A stretch of DNA of 64,000 nucleotides from Rheum nobile (GCA_027886185.1 WOAB01000040.1:4464001-4528000); one strand, 5' to 3'; positions 1 through 9,589 are shown, numbered from the stretch's first letter. The notes: generated by a model from the sequence alone, not told the origin. Program-made: numbers and translations.

Positions 1-68
1 AAAGTCAATGCATCATACATATGTTTTAACACAAGATAGTATCAACAGGTGTGATTGTATTAACGTAC

Positions 69-267
69 CGCAATAAAATGTTGCTCTTCCTGGACATGGA
101 AAATGCATATCGTCTTCAGCTTCTCGCCAACTGATGCTTCGTTTGGCTTCCCCCCTCATAGGCAGGTATGTCATTCCCACACCACCACCGACGGTAACGA
201 ACACACATGTGAATGTCGTTGCCACCAAACATCCCATATCCGGGAGGTCCAACCACGTCTCCGGTGG
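69..267 (-). pseudogene. OTU-like C-terminal segment of the MULE gene, out of frame
   Basis: In a different frame from the SWIM-bearing exon, this stretch reads WLDLPDMG followed by a hydrophobic strand and YLPMRG. That matches the second half of the OTU-like domain often found at the end of FAR1/MULE proteins (pattern W-x-MPDMG-x-LIA ... LPLR). It ends at a possible splice donor (GCG|GTACGT, boundary at 69). Either an unrecognised intron or a frameshift lies between about 270 and 480. The related pieces at 4749-5221 and 42299-44314 carry the same domain. Confidence is limited because the joining frame is not resolved. Confidence 0.5.
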
Positions 268-2956
268 GTTGAACCTCCCGGATATGGGATCTATTCACTC
301 TGCGTTCTCTGGCTTCTTCCTCTTCTTCTATCTTCACTTCTGACAAGGTCAATTGTCTCCAGAACGGATGCAATGAGCTAGGTTCAATTGGGGCCTGGCT
401 CCTCATATTTAGCGCCATGTCATGCATGCAAGGCAAGCCATCTCTGACCCTCATCTGGCATCTGCATATAGTGCTCCACAATGGAGCTTCACCTTTCCTG
501 TATTCCTCAATCAAACGAGCTAGTGCAATCGCAGAGACCTTGAAGTGCAGCTTGCAGAAAAGATATGCGTTCGTTAGCAGCGTATATCTCTTTCCAATGC
601 TCTCATTCAATGCCCCCTTTATCTCACCAATATGATTGCGCAACCGTGTATGATATTGATCGAACATAGTGCAAAGGTTGCCATCATTGCTTGTGAAGAA
701 GCTTTTTAGACTGGAATGGGCCCCTTCAACCCTGTATTACAATCAAGAATCCGAAATCAGTATATTGCTGTAAAGGTCTAACTAAGTTCAAATAACTAGC
801 TAAATTTAGAAAAAAAACATAATGCACATACTTGTTAGTGGTGGTAGTACCGAGCGTGAACACTATATCTGTCCATACGGAGACGATTCTTTCCTTGTAG
901 GGGTCAAGCCAGTTCTTTTGTAGGTACTGGAGACATTTTGGAGACTTCCTCCTATCACACTTCAGCTTCTTCAGTGTTGCTTCATACCCTTGTATGGTCG
1001 TTTCCTTGAAGAGTTTCATGCAGTCGTTGGAAAACGATGTGCCCCTAAACTTGTCCATGTTCTTCTTCCCGAAGTCTTCAATATTCTTCCTCACATGCCG
1101 CCTACATAGAAGGAATTTTACTTCTGGAAACTGCTTCTCTAAGGCGTTCATCAACGCCTTCTCCCGATCAGTGACCAAACATGTTGGTGCTCGTTGCACC
1201 TTGACAAACATCTTTGCAAGTTGCTCTATGGCCCACTTGTAACTGTCTTCTTCCTCCTTCTCCAGAAATGCCCCGGCAATATTATAGTTTTTCCAAACAG
1301 ATGTGATGCCAACAATTTCAAGGAAGGGTAAATTGTAACTGCACACATAATCATATATAAAATATGATGGCATCCTAACCTTGACATGAACAAATGAAGA
1401 GTATAATAAATATGTATGTTACTAACCGGTTAGTTGCATATGTAGAGTCCAGCAGCACAATGTACGGAAATGCCTTCAGCAACGACAATTGTTCCTGGCT
1501 TGCGAAGAAGATATCCGTTATGTTGTTGGTCTCCTTGTTGAATCTATGCTTCATGAAGTATCCCTTCTCATTGCACTCATAGAAGAACTGTTGCACAACT
1601 GTTCTTCCTTCAATGCCCTTCTTTCGTATCTCATGCATGATGTTGTACACTTGCTTCATCTTGGTCAAATTGCCAAGGGACGAATGGATTGTAGTATGAA
1701 TCTTTTGAGGCTTGCAATGATTGACTGTCATCACCATAATAATCTCCTTCTCTTCAGCGCTTGGCCGCCCAGCTAATGCACTACCATACAAATAATATGC
1801 TATGACATGATTGTGAGTTCCATGTTGTACAATGATCCTCCACAATCCCTTCGGCCCTTCTTTCAGCCTCAACATGAAGGGACACCCACACTTCTTCGAC
1901 CTTGTGATGTCTCTCACTTGGTCAGCTTGTTTAGGCACGTTTTTTCCATGCCTATCACACGGTAACCAAGTCCCCCCAAGGGTCGAAGGGGTGGAAGGTT
2001 TATTCCTCCATTTTTTGATGCAGAAGTGTTTACACTTAGCCATATCCCGTGCCCACAAAAATTCTTCTTCTCTAGACTCCCAACTTTGATCAATTGTAAA
2101 GAACCTTGAGTAATCAACAGAGACGTAAACATCCTCCTCCGGTGGTACACTAAACTGAGGCTGTGTGTGTAGGGATGGAAAGTAAAACTGTGGGGTAGCA
2201 TGAGATGAAGATGCTTCTGGAGGAAACGGTATCCCAAGTGAGAAGGATGGTATCTCAATAGCTGGTTGAGGTGTGTTCCAATCCTGCAACTTTTGAGGCA
2301 TTTCCCAAACCGTAAATGTCTTCTGTGGGGTGCTCCAGTCATTGAGGGAGATATTGTTTAACCCCTCGTATAAATAACAGTTCGTCTACATACACATGAA
2401 ATCATCTCATCAAGTAGTGCACAAATTATAAACCTAAATTCAAAATTTTCTTTGAGAGAACAGATTCTGTAAAATGGCAAGGTTAGTGACAAACCGTGCC
2501 ATTTTACAGAATAAACCTACAACCGGTTTCTGGTGGTGATTCCACACGTAATGTGTGGGAGCGTTTCACACGTTACGTGTGGAACTCTCCCACACGTTAC
2601 GTGTGGAAGCGTTCCACACGTTACGTGTGCACTATCTTCCCACATAACGTGTGGAACTGTTCTTCAATGTAACAACCATTTCGCAGCCATAAACCCTAAA
2701 CAATGCTCAATCTTTGTTTCTAATCCCCTAAACAATAAAATGAGATCTTTAATATTAAACAACAAATATCATGTCTAGCTTGGTTAAACCATAAATAACA
2801 AATATCATACCTTTCAAAACCCTAACCATCAAGCTACAAACTTTAAACAAGTTCAAAAAAAAAACTTTAGGGTTACATAATAGAAATTACCTCGTTCGAA
2901 AGTGGAAAATTTTCCCCACTGTTGCTCCAATACTCGTTGTTGTTCGGATTGTCCAT
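116..2956 (-). CDS. FAR1/MULE transposase-like protein, 4 exons
   Basis: Probable transposase of a Mutator-like element (or a FAR1-related derivative). Exons on the minus strand: 2956-2891, 2385-1427, 1338-832 and 731 to a stop at 116; all introns are GT-AG and phases agree, giving about 715 residues. Domains in order: FAR1-type zinc/DNA-binding region about residues 120-215 ending in HNH; MULE transposase core with first Asp in LLDSTYATNR near residue 335 and second Asp in LVTDREKA near 399; a SWIM finger CxC...CxH near 600-614 (CRC ... LPCMH). The joins ATNR/YNLP and N-K/VEGAHS recreate conserved family sequence, which supports the splice sites. The tail after the SWIM finger is acidic (EEEEE) and then becomes unlike the family, so the true 3' end may lie in another frame (see the OTU-like tail). 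It faces the GRF gene at 3776. Family assignment is firm; whether it is active is unknown. Confidence 0.8.
231..290. repeat. 24-bp inverted repeat with 12-bp loop
   Basis: The left arm (231-254) and right arm (267-290) are reverse complements with one mismatch; each contains the core CATATCCGGGAGG or its complement. The loop is 255-266. It sits inside the MULE gene's 3' part, and one arm encodes the LPDMG motif of the OTU-like domain on the minus strand, so the hairpin probably arose by local inverted duplication of coding sequence. Confidence 0.85.
2542..2654. repeat. Palindrome cluster 1 (five copies, about 24-bp phase)
   Basis: Five copies of the near-palindrome CACACGTWACGTGTG, with centres near 2550, 2574, 2598, 2622 and 2647. 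Copies 1 and 5 have one or two changes. The cluster lies in intron 1 of the FAR1/MULE gene, between its 22-codon first exon and the large second exon. Because the phase is 24 bp, the plus strand can be read as an 8-residue peptide repeat, but I see no reason to think it is translated. Confidence 0.9.
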
Positions 2957-3116
2957 TTTTTTAACAAAAATTTAGAGTGCAAAATAAGAATTTGTGAGTG
3001 TTTCAAATGAGGGTTTAGGCTCGAAATGGATCGTTAATCGGGGAAGAAGACGGGTCATTATTACAGTTAGGTGGGGACAAGACGGTTAATTCAATGCGTT
3101 TTGCCACAGACTGCAC

Positions 3117-3202
3117 CACACGTTACGTGTGAGCCCCATCCACAGTTATGTTTGGGATATCATGACACGTAACGTGTGAGCTGATTCCACACGTTACGTG
3201 TG
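3117..3202. repeat. Palindrome cluster 2 (four copies, about 24-bp phase)
   Basis: Copies of CACACGTWACGTGTG centred near 3124, 3148 (degenerate), 3171 and 3195. The cluster lies 160-250 bp upstream of the FAR1/MULE start codon and about 570 bp upstream of the GRF-gene start, that is, in the shared divergent promoter region. Confidence 0.9.
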
Positions 3203-3230
3203 GTTCAAGGTTTAGGCGTATGAGGGTTTT

Positions 3231-3378
3231 TGTTAGGGCTTGGGGTAGGGTTAGGGCTTGGGGTAGGGTTAAGGTTTGGGGTTTAGGGTTTAGGGATATG
3301 GTATTGGGGTAGGGTTTAGGGTACTATGGTTTAGGGATTACGGTTTAGGGTTTAGGGTTAGGGTTAAGGTTATGGTTA
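3231..3378 (+). repeat. Degenerate interstitial telomere-like tract
   Basis: A tract rich in TTTAGGG and its variants (TTAGGG, GGGGTAGGG, GGGTTAAGG), matching the Arabidopsis-type plant telomere repeat on the plus strand, heavily interrupted. It lies between the divergent FAR1/MULE and GRF genes. Teloboxes in plant promoters are known; a long degenerate tract can also come from double-strand-break repair. Which applies here is not decidable from sequence. Confidence 0.8.
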
Positions 3379-3775
3379 ACTATTTATCTTTAATTAATAA
3401 GGGTGAATCGGGTATTTTAGTTACCTTGTTTGTGAGATTGAGGAGAGGAACTTTTAATTAGGGTTTAGGGTTTAAGGTGGTAAATGATTGTTGAGAAGTT
3501 ATTAATGCTAGTGGTTGAGTTCATTAATGTTAGTGGTTGATGTCATTATATACTACAGTTATATACAGTTATATATTAGCTGTCAAACACATTGCTTTTC
3601 ACTATATAAGAGGCATTAGGGTTGTTTGTTCTCTACAACAAGTCCAACACAAGCGACGCTTGAAGATTCAATTGTGGGTAAGCTTCTTCTTCCAGTTTCT
3701 TTTGATTTATTATCCCCAATTTTTTATATTAATGGATTCATGATATTTGTAGGAAACCAAGCACTACAACAAATA

Positions 3776-4099
3776 ATGGCATCTTCATCCGAATCATCAA
3801 CAAACCCACTATGCGCGTGTAATTTGAAAGCCATTGTCCGTACTTGGGATTTGCAGTGGAACTACGGAAGAAGGTATTGGGGATGCCCAAGACTGGGGTA
3901 TTTTTACAGGAAGTGGATTGATCCTATATACGAGGACAGGGCACACGCGATTATTCGACAACAATGGCGGGAAAAACAAGATCTTGTTAAGGAGAATCAA
4001 GATCTTGTTAAGAAAAATCAAAAACTTTTACAAGATGTGGATAAGATGCGTAGGTATAACCTCAAACTATATAATGATGTACATCGTATACTGCCTTGA
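3776..4099 (+). CDS. Small GRF-type zinc-finger protein with coiled coil
   Basis: A 107-residue protein. After a Ser-rich start it shows CAC at about residues 13-15, an aromatic stretch with RTW, then GRRYWGCP and W(I)DP, the layout of plant GRF-type zinc fingers (CxC ... GRRFxxCP ... C-x-FFxW). The usual fourth ligand just before the last aromatic block is missing here (LGYFYRKW), so zinc binding may be altered. Residues about 60-95 form a charged coiled coil with a local duplication (KENQDLVK / KKNQKLLQ). I chose ATG 3776 because it follows a plausible 5'UTR intron acceptor (TTTGTAG|G near 3750) and precedes the Ser run. Such small GRF-coiled-coil proteins are commonly mobile-element-associated; its divergent position next to a MULE transposase fits, but a joint role is inference. 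Confidence 0.6.
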   Translation: MASSSESSTNPLCACNLKAIVRTWDLQWNYGRRYWGCPRLGYFYRKWIDPIYEDRAHAIIRQQWREKQDLVKENQDLVKKNQKLLQDVDKMRRYNLKLYNDVHRILP

Positions 4100-4581
4100 T
4101 GTCGTATCTTTTGTGTAATATTGTTTACGTACTATCAACCTTTGTAGGGAGCAAGTAATTTTATCAAAGCAGAGATATGATATGCCGCAAACTTTTACCA
4201 GAGTCTATCCTAATTTCTTCAAACGCAACTAGGCGATGTCATTTATTTTGTATTAGGGTTTCTAAGTTTATGAAGAACTTGTATTATTTCCTGTATTGTG
4301 AGCTAAATGTGGTTGTAGTCATCCAGCGTAATGAATAATTCTATTTCGTCTTCTAGGTTGTATATTTTGGGGTATTTCTTTTATTAATTTTAGATAATCA
4401 AATAAATACTAAAAATATACATTAATATGATACAACATTCATACACAACATTATAATATATATAAAATAATCAATAATTCAACATTGAACCATAAATAAA
4501 TTCTAAAAATATACAATAATATGCTATGCATAAATATACTAAATTATACTATAACTCAAGATTATAATACCCTAAAAACAC

Positions 4582-4681
4582 CACACGTTACGTGGGATAC
4601 ACACCCACACGTTACGTGTGAAACTTTGAAAGGGTCTGCTTTCACACGTAACGTGGGGAGACACTCCACACGTAACGTGTG
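4582..4681. repeat. Palindrome cluster 3 (four copies)
   Basis: Copies of CACACGTWACGTGTG centred near 4589, 4613, 4650 and 4674; spacing is 24, 37 and 24 bp. The two outermost-left copies carry GTTAC and the two right copies GTAAC, so the cluster itself is roughly symmetrical. It lies just upstream of the OTU-like exon at 4749. Confidence 0.9.
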
Positions 4682-4748
4682 GACCCTATGCGCTAAAAAG
4701 CAATTTTGGGTATGCGTCGAAAAGTAATCGTGTAAACTTATCACCAAA

Positions 4749-5221
4749 TTGCCCGATCTGATTCACAACATAAACTACACCGGTGATAATTGCATGCAAC
4801 ATCAATGGATGGAGATGCCGATGTGTGGCGTGATTTTTGCTACAGCCTACCAAAAAGCATTGGTGTTGCTGTCATGGAGCGGTGCGCACACAAGTCTACT
4901 GATGATTTCCCACCTTTTCAGCGACCGCCCTCCTACAGACGTTCTTACTGTGGCCTTAGTCGGAGCTTCTAACCACTTTGTACCGGTAAAATACGCCACT
5001 CGTCCTTAATTTAACGCTTCCTACTTGTTTTCACTCTAATCTTATAGTAAATTAATCATATGTTGTAGGTATGGTTGAATAAAGATGCCCCAATCCCTCC
5101 CATTGTGGGTCTGTGGAGGGACTACCACCATTCTAGTGTTGATAATTGGGATCAAACATTTCATCAGCGGATAGCAGACTTCCAAAGATATCGTACTGAG
5201 TATGGTCGGCCTACCGCATGA
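4749..5221 (+). pseudogene. OTU-like C-terminal fragment of a MULE-type protein, 2 exons
   Basis: Two exons (about 4749-4985 and 5069-5221) joined across a GT-AG intron (4986-5068) give the second half of an OTU-like domain: QHQWMEMPMCG near the start, a strand resembling LVLLS, then NHFVPVWLNKDAPIPP and a W-x-x-YHH block, ending at TGA 5219-5221. The order and spacing match the tail of FAR1/MULE proteins. No transposase core precedes it on this strand: upstream are palindrome cluster 3 and the GRF gene. It therefore looks like a 5'-truncated remnant, though it might be a downstream exon of the GRF transcript. The intron splices cleanly, so decay may be recent. Confidence 0.6.
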
Positions 5222-5229
5222 GGATCATA

Positions 5230-5870
5230 ATGTAACTTCATTCGTTGTCATTTTCATATAACTAGGATCATAATGTAATAAATATTTATGTATAAATTTC
5301 CATTTTCCCAAAAATGTGCATATATCCTACTCGGTCATTTATTTTTCATTTAGTATAATCAAACTCAATATTTTAGGAGCACCCAAAAAACCCCAAATAT
5401 TGATGTGAAGGGTGAAAAGCTAATTGGTCAAAAATTGAATACGTATAATGGAGGTAAAAAAATATGCATATTAAAAAAGGAAATAAAATTTATAAAAAAA
5501 GGTAAACAAATTGAGAGTTAAACCTTAGAAAATATGCAGGAAAACTACACAAAAAAGTAAACAAAATTTTTAAATAAGAAAAGATAATAAAAATTATGAG
5601 GTAAAAAGTATTTGTTATAAATAAATAAAAGTAAATGTGTTTATTTTAATACAAAAATACGAAAAAAAGTTGGAAAATAGAAGAAAAGACGAAAAGACTT
5701 GAAAAACATAAGTGGGAGGGAAATTTGAAAAACAAGAGGGAGACGATTTTTTTAAAAAAAAAGGGGAAAACAAAAGCGGGAGAACAGGAGAAAAGAAGAA
5801 AAAATTGAAAGAAGAAGAAGCGGGAGAAGCAGGAGACCAAAAGCGAAAAAGAAAAAAAGTGGAGCGGGAG
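5230..5870. other. AT-rich then purine-rich intergenic stretch
   Basis: No gene seen. The first half is AT-rich; 5640-5860 is a purine-biased plus strand (AGAAGAAAAG-like) that leaves open reading frames on both strands by composition alone. It leads into the promoter of the PMD gene. Confidence 0.6.
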
Positions 5871-5898
5871 CTGACACCGCTGTCTGTAGCGGTGTCAG
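5871..5898. repeat. Perfect 11-bp hairpin upstream of PMD gene
   Basis: CTGACACCGCT (5871-5881), loop GTCTGT, and AGCGGTGTCAG (5888-5898). It lies about 155 bp upstream of the TATA box at 6055 and at the sharp boundary between a purine-rich tract and promoter-like sequence. Confidence 0.9.
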
Positions 5899-6054
5899 AA
5901 ATCACTGCAGGTGGCGGTTTTGGGAGCCACGCGCACATATCATCAACATGGCAAATCCGACGGCTCCCATTGCTTCTCCGCTTTTTATGTGGACCGTTCG
6001 ATTTATCTCTCCCTCGGATTGCCACCTCACCAGATTTAACTCTCATTTTTTCCC

Positions 6055-6062
6055 TATAAATA
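6055..6062 (+). promoter_or_regulatory. TATA box of the PMD gene
   Basis: TATAAATA, followed by a pyrimidine-rich leader with repeated CTCTTTCACACTCTCATT units and the candidate start codon 137 bp after the box ends. Position and leader fit a plant class II promoter. Confidence 0.6.
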
Positions 6063-6389
6063 CCCAATCACTTCAACTATCAAACTCACAATTCAACTCT
6101 CATTTTTTACTCTCTTTCACACTCTCATTTTCTAATATCTTTCACACTCTCATTTTAAACTCTCTTTCACGCTATTACTTACTCTATCATAATGCAAGAT
6201 GCCTCCAAAAGACGCTAATCAAGGGGGAGCACACTCATCATTATGGGTATGTTTTATTCTATAATTATATTTGATATATCTTTATTTAGAAAAAAAATAG
6301 TTAGAAATTTTAAACATAGGTTAGACATAAATTGATATTATTTTGTTAGAAATTTTAAACATAGGTTATATTTGATATATCTATATTTT

Positions 6390-7045
6390 GGACTTAGCCT
6401 CGCCATAAATTGATATTATTTTGTTAACTTAGAATTTTTGATCCGTAATTTCCGTTATAATTTTAGTACTCGTTATTTAGTATAGTAGCATAATAAACTA
6501 AATTTAAAAAATAACTAGAAATACTTTGGACTTAGGTTCGACATAAATTAATATTATTTAGTTTTAGTACTCGTCATTTAGCATATATCATAATAAACTA
6601 AATTTGGTTAATAGTTAGAAAAAAATAACTAGAAATATTTTGGACTTAGGCTCACCATAAATTGATATTATTTTGTTAACTTAACTTATAATTTTTGTTC
6701 CATAATTTCCGTTATAGTTTTAGTACTCGTCATTTAGCATAGTAGCATAATAAACTAAATTTGAAAAATGATTGGAAATATTTTGGACTTAGGCTCGCCA
6801 TAAAATGATATTATTTTGTTAACTTAGAATTTTTGTTCCATAGTTTCCGTTATAATTTTAGTACTCGTCATTTAGCATAGTAGCATAATAAACTAAATTT
6901 AAAAAATAACTAGAAATACTTTGGAATTAGGCTCGACATAATTTAATATTATTTAGTTTTAATACTTGTCATTTAGCATATATATCTTAATAAACTAAAT
7001 TTGATTAATACTTAGAAAAAAAAACTATAAATAATTTTGACTTAG
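6390..7045 (+). repeat. Minisatellite of alternating long and short units
   Basis: Units begin at GGACTTAGG-like sites near 6390, 6528, 6642, 6785, 6923 and 7038, giving lengths of about 138, 114, 143, 138 and 115 bp. The short units lack the segment carrying TTGTTAACTTAGAATTTTTG; all share TAGTACTCGTCATTTAGC. The array fills intron 1 of the PMD pseudogene. Confidence 0.85.
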
Positions 7046-7181
7046 AACTTTTTGTACTATCAGATTGTATTTATTATATAGATTTTTTGCACTATCGGAT
7101 TGTATTTATTATATAGATTATATATATGTGCTAAATTAATGTAAATGTTGCTAGAAATCAATTTCAAGGGGCATTGGCTTT

Positions 7182-7201
7182 GGGGGGGGGGGGGGGGGGG
7201 G
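7182..7201 (+). repeat. (G)20 homopolymer
   Basis: A run of twenty G residues at the start of the second PMD exon region. It can form a G-quadruplex in principle. Run length is unreliable in sequencing, so the reading frame across it cannot be trusted. Confidence 0.9.
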
Positions 7202-8903
7202 TTCCAGACACGTCTCCGACCGCGGAATTACACAATCGGCTCGCGCTCGAAACGAAGCGCAAAGGCTTCAAGAGAGGCAACATGAGGAGCAGACGGACCT
7301 CCCTCATGCCCAAAGCGCATCACCGCCCCTACCTACCCAACAATCATGGACCGCCCCTCGAGCCAGCACAAGTGTTGTTCCCTCGAGGCGTACAACTTCC
7401 TCTGACAGAAGCAGTTGGAGGAAACCATCCAGGCAGAGCTTTCTAGCATGGAAACCAGCGGACCTTCATCCTCAAGGTTGCGCCGCTCTGCCATCACCAG
7501 ACATGACCAAGAGTCATCTGGTGCATCCTCCTCTCGTGCAACTGCCTCCCATGGAACTACCAATATAATAGGAGAACATACGACGGGCCTCAGGATCGTC
7601 ATCTGCTATGGGATTACGACACACACGTAACAGGATTTGTGTATGGGGATGACGATACGGTACCTAACGTAAGTGTCGACTTTAGTGCTTACCATATCCA
7701 TTTTAATACTTGTCTTAATATTTTATTTATGCATGCACGTCCTAATTTTAATTTTATTTAAACCTTTATGTTACAGAAAAATAAATGCTTAAGGGCGCTG
7801 ACACGGTCAAAGGCCCTAGAATTCCGGACTACCCGAATCGCGGCTGATAACGATGCAAAGTGGTATAGGCTGGCAGCTCGCAGTGGCCTCCTTGGACTTA
7901 TGAATCTGAAGTACAAGGGGATGGACAGTGCCCTCATATCGGCCTTCGTGGAGCGATGACACCCAGAGACAAACAGTTTCCACTTCCATGGAGTGAAATT
8001 ACCATTATACCCCACGGTGTCTTTAAGATCCTGAAAATGCCAATCCAGGGTCGTGCTGTAAATACACCATTGGATGATGTCGAAATAATTGTAGATATCA
8101 CCTCAAGGCTGAACATTCCAATAGAAGAGGTAAAAAGGGCGAAATCGTCATCTGGTTTTAAGTGGAGTGAGCTGAATGAGATTTTGACGACCACTGGGCA
8201 ATCCGAGAGTGTTATAGCCTCTGGTTTTTTTGGCCGTTTTGCTTGGCAACACTTTGTTTCCCGACAAGTCGGGGAACAAAATCAAGCTCCGATTATTTCA
8301 GCTGCTATGGGATCACAATGCCACAGGACAATACGCTTGGGGTGCAGCTATGCTTGCCTACTTATACAGACAGCTCAATATAGCAAGCCGTGAAAATGCC
8401 GCTCAAATATCTGGTTGTCTTTTGCTTCTTCATGTAAGGATCCAAAACTCTTTCGTTTATTATCATCTCAAATAATTATTTTTCCAAGTTTACTTGCCTA
8501 AAGTTTTCTTATTTTCGTGTAGGACTGGATTTAGAGTTATTTTCCAAAGCTTAGGGGCCACTTGAATCTGTCTCTGAACGACCCAAGAAATGAAGGTCCA
8601 CGGGCGGCCCACATCGATCCTCGATCGCTGAGAGAAGGATGTAGCATTAGGGTCAAGGAAATGAGGCTTTTATTGGACTTATTACGACTTGGCGAGGTAC
8701 TACAATTTCTCTAACGAGAAGATAATTTCATTATTCATTTTACATTGGTTTTCATTTAAATTTATACGACACAAGCTCAAACTCTTATGTGTACAGGTTG
8801 TATGGATGCAGTGGGACAATGTTGAACAACGTCTCACTACCACACATCGACGTACATAGGCTTGAATTAACTAAACTCCTTTTTTTAGACATCTCCAACC
8901 AAT

Positions 8904-9589
8904 TTGGGACCTGTATCAAACTATATGGCCATGATTATGAATAGAAGAAGGCCCTCTCTTGTGCTATGTGGGTTGGTGCTATTCCTGTTAGAGCTGCTGA
9001 GTGGTCAGATAAGCCATGCTACCGAAACCGACATCTACTGCCTGAAGTCCATACAGAAATCCTTTCCACAACTGGCGAGTCTATGGGATTTCTCCAATGA
9101 AACCCAGGGGTTTATCTGCAGCTTCATCGGGGTCGAGTGCTGGCACGCCGATGAGAACAGGGTCCTGAACATCAAGTTGTAAGACATGGGCTTAAAGGGC
9201 GAGTTCCCTCAGGGCATTGTGAACTGCACATCCTTGACAGGACTCAACCTCTCAGGGAACAGGCTGGCTGGTCCCATTCCTCCAAGATTTTCCCTTACGC
9301 CACCTCCCTCGATCTCTCCAGGAACCGCTTCACGGGCCCTGTCCCAGCTGATCTATCCAACTGCGCCTTCTTGAACACGCTCTTGCTTGATCACAACCAC
9401 CTCTCAGGCCGCATTCCTCCTCAGCTTCACGCCCTCGCTCGCCTCAACCAATTCAGCGTCGCCAGTAACAATTTGACAGGACGAATTCCTCGTCTTGCCA
9501 CCCCCTTTCCGGCTGAGAGCTATGCCCGTAATTTGGGGCTCTGTGGGCCTCCTCTTACTCCTTGCCCAAGGTCGCTCAACAAGGACTAG
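8904..9589 (+). pseudogene. Truncated BIR1-like LRR receptor ectodomain
   Basis: Reads as the extracellular part of a BAK1-interacting receptor-like kinase of the BIR1 type: signal peptide (LVLFLLELLSGQISHA), N-terminal cap with ETDIYCLKSIQ and FICSFIGVECWH, then five LRRs (GLKGEFPQGI, LNLSGNRLAGPIP, LDLSRNRFTG, LLLDHNHLSGRIP, SNNLTGRIP) and the C-terminal cap GLCGPPLTPC. Lesions: TAA after RVLNIKL (about 9181) and a one-base frameshift after GPIPPR (about 9285). A TAG at 9587 ends it just after the LRR cap; no transmembrane helix or kinase follows. No intron is seen. The intact gene would act at the plasma membrane with SERK co-receptors; this copy lacks everything beyond the LRRs. It lies 70 bp from a Gypsy insertion, but that insertion is not what truncated it. 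Confidence 0.75.

Larger units (their letters stand above)
6199..8890 (+). pseudogene. Decayed plant mobile domain (PMD, MAIN-like) gene
   Basis: Remnant of a PMD protein of the kind often labelled 'serine/threonine phosphatase 7 long form'. Exon 1 (6199-6246, 16 codons) ends at TGG|GTATGT. After a repeat-filled intron come a low-complexity exon (about 7160-7669, ending in AAC|GTAAGT) with GPQDRHLLWDYDTHV, then the PMD core from 7777: WYRLAARSGLLGL, MDSALISAFVER, HPETNSFHF, ITIIPHGVFKILKMPI. Lesions: a TGA replaces the conserved Trp after VER, and a frameshift follows NSFHF within about 20 bp. Further degraded pieces run to about 8870. PMD genes are known to travel with MULE and Gypsy elements; the neighbouring MULE genes fit that. 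Start codon and exon 2 limits are provisional. Confidence 0.7.

Noticed and set aside
2533..2778. Plus-strand ORF with an 8-residue repeat (HVTCGSVP-like)
   Set aside because: It is a by-product of the 24-bp phase of the palindrome cluster; it lies in an intron of the minus-strand gene and has no homologous domain.
2542..3202. Evenly spaced palindromic repeats resembling a CRISPR array
   Set aside because: The gaps are about 9 bp and not unique spacers, no cas genes are present, and the context is a plant nuclear genome.
5712..6059. Plus-strand Lys/Glu-rich ORF and its minus-strand partners
   Set aside because: Created by purine-biased composition; no domain, and it overlaps the promoter of the PMD gene.
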